Positions 45,338-58,062 of a stretch of DNA of 64,000 bases are shown piece by piece. A program made the translations under genes and the position numbers. Location: the NCBI RefSeq assembly GCF_001723175.1, contig NC_064656.1, positions 1,240,001 through 1,304,000 on the forward strand. Direction: 5' to 3'. Every line of letters begins with the position of its first letter. The stretch's first letter is position 1. The stretch is from Penicillium oxalicum. Lineage: Eukaryota > Ascomycota > Eurotiomycetes > Eurotiales > Aspergillaceae. The notes under the pieces were generated by a model, which saw nothing but the letters and a program-made list of their open reading frames with translations, was not told where the DNA came from and made no database searches.

Positions 45338-46939
45338 TCACTGCTCCAATGACCACCTCATCCTGGTTCCCGACGGAGACTTCTCCTTCTGACGAGGCGG
45401 TACTCCCCCAGATTCATACGCCGGTGGTGCCTCGTCACCCATAGCATTGTCACCCTCTCTGTTAATTTCCGCGGTTGTGTGGGATGCCACTTCGTCCCCT
45501 GTACAAGTGCCAGTCACCAGAGATCGGGCATTGGCTCGACGAGGCGTCTCCCGAGCCCCTGGAATGCCGGAATTTTCAGCACCAAATGTCATAAAACTCA
45601 AGACATGTCGGTTCCCGGAGCCATCTGCGGATGGCGTGCGCGCCGATCCAGAGCCAACCACGGGCGAATATTGTTCGAGGTTTGAGCCCAGAACGATACC
45701 TTCGCGAGTCACAATCTTTCGTACAGTCTCTCGATTGGTAAGTGATGCGGCTTCTACCTCGGAATGATCTGTTGCACTGGCGGAGTTAAGGACAAGGCCT
45801 TCAGGACTGGATCTTCCAGTAGTCGCAGTGGCAGTAGCATGATTCGATTCAGTCAAGAAATCTTGTGCAAGCGGACTTGCGCCTCGTCTGTTTTCCAGAG
45901 GGACATTAATGAGCTCTCTTTGTGAATGGGCGGATAGTTCAGCGCGTTGTCTGTAGAAACCCGTATCTGAGAGCTCAACAGCGGATTGATTGCTCCGAGG
46001 TATTGTCCCGAGCATTTCACCGGGTGGGGATGCTCTTCGTAGAGATGGCAGTCGAACGAAGCCATCAGACGAAATGGAGAGAATCCCCGAGCCCAGAGTG
46101 GAAAACCCAGATGAGTTGAAAGAGATAGTTGGAGCAGTCGTGGCCGAGTTTGCGGTGGGATTGGTCATTGAGGTATTGTCTTGTTCGCTTGGATTATTTG
46201 GTGGAAGAGGTCTCTGATGACTGTGAAGCGAATCTGTTGAGAATGAGTCAGTGTCTTCTTTTGGGACAAGGTCTGTTCTTCGTGGGAGGTATTCACCATT
46301 CATCGGTCTAGTTGGTCTTTTTTCAAGAAAGAAAAGCTCCGTCTTGGTTGGCGAAGAGTTCTCGCGGCCATTTGAGCATCTCTTGGATAAGCGCTGAAAA
46401 GCAGGTCCAAATGATTTCCCTAGTCTGTTCTTCTTGCGCGAACAACAACAGCTCCAGCAGAGAAGAATGAGCAAAATGAGCGCCGCGAGTGCTCCCACTA
46501 TACCTCCAATCATGGGGGCTTTGCTGGGAGATGCCACATTCGCCGCGACATCGGAAGGCGAAGGAAGCGCCGGGGATTGAGAACTCTCTGCACTGGCAGT
46601 GGGTGCGCTCGACGATGCCGTAGAAGTTGACAGAGTTGAAAGGCTTGATGAAGGGAAATTTTGTAGGACCGTTGAAGGTGACACTTTGATAGCTGTGCTC
46701 AGGACCGAACTTGCACTGGCACTCAGAATCGAGGAAGACAATGACGACGACGGTGACGAAGAAGACGAGCTTGCAGCACTCGCATACGATGCTGAATTCG
46801 AGTCCTCGTCGGGACATATCCCAGTGGTACAAGGATCACTAGAGCAACATCCCATAAATCCACCACCAGCGGAGCAGACATACCACAGTTTCGAACCAGT
46901 GCAGCTCGTTGATACACGACGGGATAGAACCTCCATCAT
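45338..46939 (-). CDS. Mucin-like single-pass membrane protein with N-terminal Cys motif
   Basis: Single exon, 533 residues. The N-terminus has a compact Cys cluster, CTGSKLWYVCSAGGGFMGCC followed by SSDPCTTGICPD: the WYVC-x-x-GG-F-x-GCCS-x-DPC pattern seen at the start of many fungal plasma-membrane proteins. A Ser/Thr/Ala-rich stalk (about residues 48-135) is suited to O-mannosylation. One membrane segment (GGIVGALAALILLILLCW, near 145-165) is followed by a Cys/basic stop (CCCSRKKNR). The long cytoplasmic tail is Ser/Thr-rich and holds a PPAYE element near the end. There is no cleavable signal peptide, so it is probably type III. Layout resembles cell-wall sensors, but no specific function can be assigned. 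Confidence 0.75.
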   Translation of the reverse strand: MMEVLSRRVSTSCTGSKLWYVCSAGGGFMGCCSSDPCTTGICPDEDSNSASYASAASSSSSSPSSSLSSSILSASASSVLSTAIKVSPSTVLQNFPSSSLSTLSTSTASSSAPTASAESSQSPALPSPSDVAANVASPSKAPMIGGIVGALAALILLILLCWSCCCSRKKNRLGKSFGPAFQRLSKRCSNGRENSSPTKTELFFLEKRPTRPMNGEYLPRRTDLVPKEDTDSFSTDSLHSHQRPLPPNNPSEQDNTSMTNPTANSATTAPTISFNSSGFSTLGSGILSISSDGFVRLPSLRRASPPGEMLGTIPRSNQSAVELSDTGFYRQRAELSAHSQRELINVPLENRRGASPLAQDFLTESNHATATATTGRSSPEGLVLNSASATDHSEVEAASLTNRETVRKIVTREGIVLGSNLEQYSPVVGSGSARTPSADGSGNRHVLSFMTFGAENSGIPGARETPRRANARSLVTGTCTGDEVASHTTAEINREGDNAMGDEAPPAYESGGVPPRQKEKSPSGTRMRWSLEQ

Positions 46940-47831
46940 CAGGGCCGTGTCGGATCCAGAGGAGAATGTAGCGAGGAAACCTCCTTCACTTCAATGGCGA
47001 GACAAGATATTGAACAGGACACAACGAGGCCAAACAAAAGGACTGTTTGTGTGAACTCGACAGAATTCATTGCGTCGTCGATTGTTGGCACGACCGCCAT
47101 GGCTGCTATTGTCCAGAGGTGTAAAGTTACCCCAGACCGAGTTCACAGCCACCCGGCACGGTTCATGCGACCACCGTACCTCATCAGTGGAACTGGTTTC
47201 TTTGTTGCTCGAGTAGCCAAGACCAGGATCGGTCTGGGTCAATCACCATTAATAGAACTGGTCGGCCGAGGAAGAATTCAGGGCTGACAGCCCTTTGTTC
47301 GGAACGACCTCACATCAACAGCCTCATTGGCTGTATCGGAATCACCATCACCGCAACGTAATCTCCCTGTGGACTGTAAAGGGACCCCAGATCTTTGACA
47401 TTCGGTCCTGTGCGAAGGTGACCTCTTAGAGGAGAGGGGTCTTCCAGGAATGAAGCTGCCCAGATCTTTGCGGTGTGTGATGCTTCAAAGATAAGAAAGC
47501 ACGTGGAAAATTTTGAAGGATGTTTATTCGACAGCTCTTGATGGAAACGGAGATGTCAAGAAACAGAAGACATGGCTGAAAGGGCTGAGTACACGAACGA
47601 TTCGCCGATGAGCTTGGCAACAAAGGAAAAAGAAAAAAAATAGAGATAATATGGCTATACAGGAGAATAGATAACACACTGTCAAATAAACAAAAACATG
47701 CTCTTTTCATGGACTCCAACCTCGACGCCGCGATGAGTCCCCGAGTCTCTTTCAGATATACGATGTAAGACTGAGATCACTCTTTCGATCGTCAGGAAAC
47801 GCTTCCGTGGTATCCTCATACAATGGCGATC
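46940..47831. other. Intergenic region upstream of mucin-like gene
   Basis: Promoter of the mucin-like gene and the 3' untranslated region of the SDH1 gene (both minus strand). No gene recognised. Confidence 0.4.
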
Positions 47832-50114
<2,283 letters not shown>

Positions 50115-51173
50115 GATGACGGATCAGAAGAACACTGAATATAAGAAATCCTCAAGAATGGTATACGAGCACCGGCACTCGGTGTGTGAGTGTGAAAGAG
50201 AGGGAATGGGTCGGCAGAATTGGAGGAGGGAAGGTGCTGATTTCAGGATACGACTCCTCTGGCGATCGGGTTGCGGTTGGCGGTTGACGCTGACATAAGG
50301 CACTTCTCACTTGCCGACGGGCAGGACCGGGGCCGATCTGCCCAATCAGAAGATCTGCAAAGGAAAGCAGTTCTGGTAAAGCCTCGGGCAGCCGCTTGTC
50401 CGTGATTGGCTTTACCCACGTGACTCGCCATCTGTCTCGGCCGTGACGGGCAGAAGACAGTACAAACGTCACATCATTCTCGTGACCATCTGATCGGAGC
50501 TCGACGGTAAGAAGGTCGGAAGTGTTTATCCACTCAGTATGGTATTTTACTACAAGTTGCATTTACGAGTATGCGCAATGATCGTAATTCCACATGGTCG
50601 GGTATCATTTCTATCAATCGAACTAAGCAGCACGTCCATCACCTCACCAGCTGGATATGATGGGAAAGATCCCGCTGAGCCTAGCTTTGGACTGACAACT
50701 GGCCAGACGGGTGCCGATCTCAAAATCTCGATCTCAGATAACAAGCGATCTGTCTGACTTCACTTTTGGCTCAGACCGATTCGATATGTACCACCGATCT
50801 GCCCACCAAACCATATCGGGGTGTATCACATGACGCAAAATATGCTATGTTCCTGTTCGAGTACCCATCGAAAGCAGTGGCGGATATGGATTGATAATGA
50901 GATTAAACCTGACCCGGGCAATTTCACGTTCTTTAGATGTGCAGTGGACCGTAAAAAAAAGACGCCACCGTACAATGTGTGCTAGTGTAAGGAAATGGAA
51001 AGGTCAAAGCCAAAGACCATCCTACATCCGCCGCATTTTGCGCCCCTGTCGATTATACAAATTCGGACACTTGTTCCTGCGGCTTTAATTAAAAAAGGAA
51101 TAACAATCTGCATGGCTGAATTCAACCGCCAGGCTTGTGCTGGAAAGAAAACTAGTGGTCTGCCCAAATCTCT
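50115..51173. promoter_or_regulatory. SDH1 promoter with CCAAT boxes and E-box
   Basis: A CCAAT box (CCAATCA, 50342-50348), an inverted one (ATTGG, 50405-50409) and a palindromic CACGTG (50417-50422) lie 230-310 bp before the SDH1 start. CCAAT boxes bind the HAP complex, which regulates respiratory and iron-containing enzymes in fungi. The remainder up to the end of the RPT1 gene shows no gene. Confidence 0.5.
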
Positions 51174-52709
51174 CTAATTGTATTGCATGTATGTTGCCGT
51201 CGAGTTGAACTTGAGGTTGCCCTTGATGACCTTCTCCACTGATGCGAGGAAGTCCTTTTCTGTGGCAACCTTTCTCCGTGCACGAATCGCAAACATGCCA
51301 GCTTCGGTCGCAACACTGCGCAACTCGGCACCGGTAGCGTTGGGACACAGCCGGGAAATCAACTCCCACCGAATATCCCGCTCAACAGACATGCTCTTCG
51401 CATGAATGCGGAGAATGTTGGCACGACCCTCCACGTCTGGTAGAGAAAATTCAATCTTACGGTCGATACGACCGGGACGCATCAGAGCGGGATCGAGAGT
51501 CGAAGGTCGGTTAGTTGCGAACATGACCTTAATGTTACCGCGAGCATCAAAACCGTCCAGCTGGGTAATCAGTTCCAGCATGGTACGTTGAACTTCGTTG
51601 TCACCACCAGCGCCATCATCGAATCGCGCACCACCAACAGCGTCAATCTCGTCGAAGAAAATGATGCAAGCCTTCTTGGTACGGGCCATTTCGAACAACT
51701 CACGCACCATTCGGGCACCTTCACCAACGTACTTCTGCACCAACTCACTGCCGATGACACGGATAAAAGTCGCGTCGGTTCGGTTGGCAACAGCACGAGC
51801 ACAAAGCGTCTTTCCAGTTCCTGGAGGACCGTAGAGAAGTGCACCTTTGGGCGGATCAATACCGAGGTTCACAAATCGCTCCGGTGATAGGAGCGGCATT
51901 TCGACGACCTCCCGTAGCTTCTCGATCTGCTCCTTGCATCCACCCACGTCACCATAAGTGACATCGGGCTTGTCCTCGACCGTCATCATCGTAACACTGG
52001 GATCGATTTTGGGCGGGAGTGGTAGCATAATTTGGTACTTGTTCCGGTCGACACTATGCCAAACAAGATCAGCAAGGGCGGGTAATTCAGGGGACCGAGA
52101 CTTCAATTGCGTCGACTTACCCAACTCGCATGCCTTCTTCGATATCCGTTGGGCTGACGCGCTCTCCCAGGTTCACTACGAACTTGGCGATCTGTTTCAC
52201 GTTGATCACATATTTGCTCTTGTCGGAATCTTTCTCATCCTGAATAATCTTTGTGCAACGAGCCACTTGGAGCGGCTGTTCTTCGGCCATTCGTTGCCGG
52301 TCGGCGGCAACATCCCAAAGATGGGGAGGCGCGAGACCCGTGTCGGATTCCTGAGGGCGTGTCAGCTTCACTGGCAACCTAAGTTATGGCGGCACATAGG
52401 ACCGGGTAATCACCTTGACGCCAATCTTCTCGTTCACGCTTGCTTGTTTGTCCTTGATATCTTTCTCGAGTTTCTTCAGGGCATTTGCGTATGGCGCCGC
52501 GCCATAGGTCTTCAGTACTGCGATGTCGCTAACGGGGATGAGAGTTAGAATTCATTCCAACACTGTTATTCTTCGCCGAGATGCACCTCAATAGACCAAA
52601 GCTAGGAGTCGTACCTTTCCGTAAGAGGTGTGATCTTCTTCTCTGGCTCCTCGTCATCCGCATAGTTCTTCTGGTACTTCTCCCAGTTGGCTCCCGTGGC
52701 GCTAGGCAT
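51174..52709 (-). CDS. rpt1: 26S proteasome regulatory ATPase Rpt1
   Basis: Four exons: 52709-52615, 52528-52414, 52350-52121 and 52053-51174, giving 439 residues. Introns of 86, 63 and 67 bp are in phase. The AAA core has Walker A GPPGTGKT, Walker [12 protein letters not shown], and the arginine-finger segment [33 protein letters not shown] and NLGIDPPKG identify Rpt1 (PSMC2/Cim5) among the six Rpt subunits. The pore loop is KYVGEGARM. It unfolds substrates in the base of the 19S particle. The C-terminus ...YMQYN is like other Rpt1 ends. It shares an upstream region with CCT4, another proteostasis gene. Intact. Confidence 0.96.
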
Positions 52710-53063
52710 GATGCAAGTGTCGGCAGCCCGGAGCTGACAAAGTAGGAGAGCGAGAGATAATCGATGAGAAACAGGGCAAAGATAAAGTTCCCTTTTGAAA
52801 TGAACTGTCGATGGTTGGTGTCCCTGAGAGTTCACGGGACGACGAGTAGAGAAGGCTGGCAGGCGTAGATGGGTTAGACTAGTGATGTAGCAGAGAGCTG
52901 CGGTAGTCGAAGCTCCCGTCCGGAACGGAACTCACTAATCAATGCCAAGCTTCATCACCGCCCCAGCACCTCGCAGAATTTCCTGTGTCCCTCCACCAAG
53001 CGCTACCTCGAATTCCCCTATTGAACTAATCTACCGGTTCCATTAAGATTTTTGACAGTCAAG
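52710..53063. promoter_or_regulatory. Bidirectional promoter between rpt1 and cct4
   Basis: Only 354 bp separate the two start codons, so the genes probably share a promoter. I looked for the Rpn4-type proteasome element (GGTGGCAAA) and for clear heat-shock elements and saw neither. Confidence 0.5.
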
Positions 53064-55014
53064 ATGGCCACCGCAATGGCCCAGGGAGGTGGTAATGCTG
53101 CTTTCAAGGTACGATCGTCGACACTCAATTTGTGCGAATCGGTTGCTGAAAATACACACAGGATAAGGAGAAGCCCATGGCGGTGCGGCAATCTAATATC
53201 CTCGCAGCCCGGGGTAAGTGAGCATGTTCCAAGATTGTGAATAGTCTGATGCTAAGTTACTACAGCTGTCGCCGACGCCATTCGCACGGTATGCTCTTCC
53301 GACTGAAATCGAGGGGACCGGAATGAGGGGCTAACGGGCAAAATAGTCTTTGGGACCCAGGGGCATGGATAAGATGGTACGTTGCGAAAGCGTTTGATTC
53401 TTGGGCATTGCGACGAGAGAATACTAACAGCTGTCCAGATTCAAACTCCCAAGGGAAACACGATTATCGTACGTGCACCGCTTTCTTGTCGGGTTCGACG
53501 CTCGCTCCGACTAACCCCGCCTTAGACCAATGATGGAAACACCATGTTGAGGGACATGAGCGTGATGCACCCAGCTGCTCGTATGCTGGTTGACCTCAGT
53601 GCCGCACAAGATGTCGAAGCCGGTGATGGTACTACATCAGTTGTCGTCATTGCCGGTAGCCTGCTGGGTGCCGCTGAAAAGCTGCTTTCCAAGGGTATTC
53701 ACCCCACAGTTATTTCCGAATCCTTCCAGCGTGCTGCCGGTGCCGCTGTTGAGATCCTCCACAACATGTCGCGCCCTATCAATCTCACCGACCGTGCTAC
53801 CCTCCTCCAAGCCGCCTCGACCTCCCTCTCCTCGAAGATCGTTTCTCAACACTCCAGTCTGCTGGGTCCGATGGCCGTTGACTCCGTGCTCAAGGTTGTT
53901 GACCCCAAGACAGCTGAGAATGTCGATCTGCGCAACATTCGCATTGTGAAGAAAGTCGGAGGTACTATCGAGGATAGTGAAATGATTGATGGCTTGGTGT
54001 TGAACCAGCCTGTCATTAAGAGCAGCGGTGGACCTACAAGAATTGAGAAGGCTCGGATAGGACTCATTCAATTCCAGCTGAGTCCGCCCAAGCCAGACGT
54101 ATGTGCCTTTCAGATGATGGTGTAAGTCAATGCTGTTTTGCTGACAACGTACGCAGATGGAGAATCAAATCGTTGTGAACGATTATCGTCAGATGGACAA
54201 GATCTTGAAGGAAGAGCGCCAGTACCTGTTGAACATGGTCAAGAAGATCCAGAAGACCAAGTGCAATGTGCTCCTCATTCAGAAGTCTATTCTTCGAGAT
54301 GCTGTCAATGACCTGTCCCTGCACTTCCTTTCACGCCTGAAGATTCTGGCCATCAAGGACATCGAGCGCGATGAGGTGGAATTCCTTTGCAAGACTCTCG
54401 GCTGCAAGCCAGTGGCCAATGTCGACTCTTTCACCGAGGACAAGCTGGGTACCGCCGATCTTGTGGAAGAAGTCCAGGCCTCTGGAGCCCGCTACGTCAA
54501 GATCACAGGCATCAAGCAACAGCCCAGTGCCGTTAACAACCAGACTGTCTCCATTGTTGCTCGTGGTGCGAATAGTCTCATTCTCGATGAGGCTGAGCGC
54601 TCCCTCCACGATGCGCTCTGTGTCATTCGCTGTCTGGTGAAGAAGCGCGCTATGATTGCTGGTGGTGGTGCCCCCGAAATTGAGGTTGCTCATACACTTG
54701 CCATGCGAGCTCGTGAGCTGACTGGCACTGAGGCTATTTGCTGGAAGGCTTTTGCAGATGCGATGGAAGTGATCCCCACCACACTCGCGGAGAACGCCGG
54801 CCTTAACTCCATCAAGGTTGTGACTGACCTGCGTCACCGTCACGCTCAGGGTCAGCACAATGCTGGTGTCAGCATTCGCAGCGGTGGTGTCAAGGATGAC
54901 ATCACCGAGGAGAACATCTTGCAGCCCCTGCTGGTTAGCACAAGCGCTATCGAGCTGGCCGCCGAGACGGTGAAGATGATCATGAGAATTGATGACATTG
55001 CTTTGTCGCGGTAA
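53064..55014 (+). CDS. cct4: Chaperonin CCT delta subunit (T-complex protein 1)
   Basis: Seven exons: 53064-53108, 53162-53213, 53266-53288, 53348-53377, 53439-53468, 53526-54098 and 54157-55014. The first five are tiny (23-52 bp), which fragments the N-terminus; all phases match. Group II chaperonin motifs are present: ATP-site [32 protein letters not shown], and near the C-terminus the [17 protein letters not shown] segment. About 536 residues. MKQ-type substitutions and [26 protein letters not shown] fit the delta subunit. It forms part of the TRiC ring that folds actin and tubulin in the cytosol. Intact; the 5' clustering of introns is common in fungal CCT genes. Confidence 0.95.
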
Positions 55015-55695
55015 AAACATCATGCAGCGACTGCCGCTCTAAGCTGGACGATGAACCGGCGGTGAACGTGACGAGTAATTACAAACCAAAAAATGAACTG
55101 TACTGAATAAATCATGGTCATTCCATCTTCGGATAGCTTGGCAAAAAGAGAAGCGAGAATGCTTTTTCGTAGAGAGTATCAGTAACAACCGAACAATAGA
55201 CAAAAGATAGGAAGTAACTGTCCTGAACGTTAGTTATGAGTATTGAATCAGTTTGAAGAGCAGGTCGTTGAGGGTCAACTCAGGGTGTACTGCTGCAGTG
55301 TATGAGCAGGTTCGTGCTATCTCTATTTGAGCGCTGTTCTTGTCTCCCGACCCCCTACATTGTAGGTACCTCATAAACCGCGTCTCATTAGTACGATGAC
55401 ACGGTACCTCCTAGTCCTACTGGCAGTGTAGGGCAGGCGGTCAGCAGCCACTGCACCGTTAGCCTGTAAGCTGAGCGTGAATCATATCAAACCACTTGGA
55501 TTACCGCTTCTTCTTTAAGAGTATGTCCTCTCAAGCGCTCAGGGAGCCCTCCCGTATCGGGTTGCTTGGTGTTACCAAATAGTCACTGATAGCTAAACAC
55601 ATTTTGCTTGATACGGCTGCCTGTGCGTGCCAGCTCGAGTATTTACCTGCTACATTTGTACATTCTATATGCTCGTTTCCTACTGCGAATCCAAA
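55015..55695. other. Intergenic region before Zn2Cys6 regulator gene
   Basis: 3' sequence of cct4 and the promoter of the transcription-factor gene. The frame of the regulator stays open upstream of its chosen ATG (to about 55627), so a longer N-terminus is possible. No other gene seen. Confidence 0.4.
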
Positions 55696-57040
55696 ATGCC
55701 ACGTCGTTGTCACACAAAATCACGCAAAGGCTGCGTTCAGTGTAAAGAACGGCATGTCAAGGTGAGAGAACCATACGCTGGCTGCTTATCCCCATCCATC
55801 CCGGATCACATTTGTAGGACAAGGTTCAATGCTAATTGCTTTATGTAGTGTGATGAGCAGCAGCCCACGTGCGGTCTCTGTGTGAAACGAGAACTGACAT
55901 GCACCTATGTTTCTCCTCCCCCAAGGCGAAAGTCTACCATAAAGGCTTCACAACCAGCAAGTGTTCGCTCTGTATCTGCTACCTTGAGCCCATTTGCAAA
56001 CGCTCCGCACCTTCCCAGACTCGAAGAGATGCGGCTGTTTCACCATGCCCTTTTAGTGACAAGTCCCACGTTCATCAAAGATGAAATCGACCGAGAGTTC
56101 TGGCAGATGGTCGTCCCTCGCATTGCAACAAATCACAGTTATGTCCTCAACGGATTTCTAGCAGTTGCTACCTTACACCTGGCATCATTAGAGGCTGAGC
56201 GCTCGTCGCACTGGCTTGAAATTGCGTTGACCTACCATAATTCCGCCATTAATGGATTGCGTCAACATCTAGAAGCTAGCGAGCAGAATTGCGAGGCTCT
56301 GTTCAGTTGCTCGGTCCTAAATCTAATTTTTGTCACTGCCTCTCCGGGGATTCAAGGAGGAGGTGATCCTGTGGACCCATTGCGTGACATTCTCACCATG
56401 CGATCCTTCTTGAGTGGTACTGCCGTTCTCTTTCTCCAGATCTATCATGGCAAGGAACAGACCAGTATCGATTTTTGGATCCTCCGGGAGAAGAAAAAGG
56501 AAAAAGCGGTATCAAAAGATGGGTACGTCTTTATGCCTCTTTGCAGTTGGCCAGACATTTCAGCTGACATTGTCTCCTAGTGAGGACCCTCGGATGGTTG
56601 AATTACACCAGTAAGTGTGTGAAGTCTTTGACTCTGTGTTTAGACAAAGACACCAGCCAAATGACGTGAACAGGACCACGTTAGAGAAACTTCATGGATT
56701 TCGGAAAACCCTTGATGCACTCCGCAGTCCACACCTGGAGATTTATCAAAGCACTCACAACCTGCTTCGTAAGGCTATCGAGGGTTGGCCTACAGAAGAC
56801 AGTATATCCTGGCCCATCGAAATCGGGGATGCTTTCCTGGAACTGGTGAAACAGGAAGACTGGATAGCTCGGATCATGCTGCTTTTTCACGGCCTAGGTA
56901 TGCATCTGATGTCAAGAAAATGGTTTGCCAGGGGCTCGGGACGCAGACTAGTTTTGGGAATCCTGCAACCACTCGAGGGTCAAGTTCCCACCGAATGGGT
57001 GGACCTCGTTGAATGGATTCAAGAAGCAGTAAACTTGTGA
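55696..57040 (+). CDS. Zn2Cys6 transcription factor (Upc2-like layout)
   Basis: Exons 55696-55761, 55849-56522, 56581-56610 and 56644-57040, about 388 residues. The binuclear cluster is split by intron 1: TKSRKGCVQCKERHVK then CDEQQPTCGLCVKRELTCTY, giving the CX2CX6CX5-6CX2CX6C spacing. A basic linker (PPPRRKSTIK) follows. The rest has a helical Fungal_trans_2-like body with FWQMVVPRIATNHSYVLNGFLAVATLHLA, the type seen in sterol-uptake (Upc2) related regulators. A pathway cannot be assigned; neighbours are housekeeping genes. An alternative start upstream, at an ATG in the same frame near 55669, would add nine residues. Confidence 0.85.
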
Positions 57041-58062
57041 GAGGCAAGCGGATTTTTATTTCATGATGTTCAATAGGATTTTTTGGGATTCTTTACGTTG
57101 CGGCCCATGCCGCACGATAGTCAAATCCGCAGAACCCACAACCCTCTCTATCGTTCAGACCTCGCAACGTGAGTGATCGCGGCGAGTGATGTCAAGTGCT
57201 TCTTACCTATGGAGCGAAACCCAGAGACTAATGCCACGATACTTAGTGACCCCTAGCTAATCCAATCTTAGGTAGTAGACTCGTGTGAATATTTCTCTCG
57301 TATTCGTCAGGGGCTCTTTCAAAGGCCGCCAAGTATGATAGTACCAGAACTTATGGATACGGTACCTCCCCTTTTTATCTGGAGGCAAGTAGATAAGTTA
57401 TATTTTTTCTCAGTCGCAAGATTCTCCTCTGCCTGCTGTTTTCCATTCTCTCTCAACAAATGCCTCGTGCCGCATCTCTTTTCCGCAAATAAAGCAGAAC
57501 CCGAAAAGTAGATTCAGGGAGCTGCTGTAGCTTTGCGACCCCCCAAGAACCCCCCCTAGGGAGTCGGAAGTGCACAACCTCCATCAAGACCAGCATGGCC
57601 ATGTCAAGGAGAGGCAACAAATCGGCTCATGGGAGTGTGCCTCTGATATTACCCAAAAGGGTGTTGAATAGGGAAGCAGTTATTCCGTTTTGGGGACTCA
57701 ATAGCGAGCTTTGTCTGCCCCCAACTCACGGCTAGCTTCAGCCCCCTCTCACCCTCCGAGTGATATTATTAGTGATTGGCAATGAAATGAATTTTACCTG
57801 TAGCTATTTGAGCTCCGAAAATGAACTTTCTCACCTGCATATATCTCTGTCAAGATCAATCGAGCACAATCTCCCCTTCAGCTTGTGTAACCCTTTCCAG
57901 AGCAGAGCCCTCGACAGTCTCAAGATCGACGTTCGGGACGTCATTGGCTGATTGAGCACTTTGGAGACTCGACTCCACACTCCCGCTGATAAGATCGGAC
58001 GCCCGATTGCGAGGTACTCGTGACCAGCTCGTCCGTGACTTTCCCCCAGACAGTTCACGATC
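57041..58062. other. Intergenic region before dipeptidyl aminopeptidase gene
   Basis: About 1 kb with no recognisable gene; C/T-rich near 57730-57780. Contains the promoter of the downstream peptidase. Confidence 0.4.
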
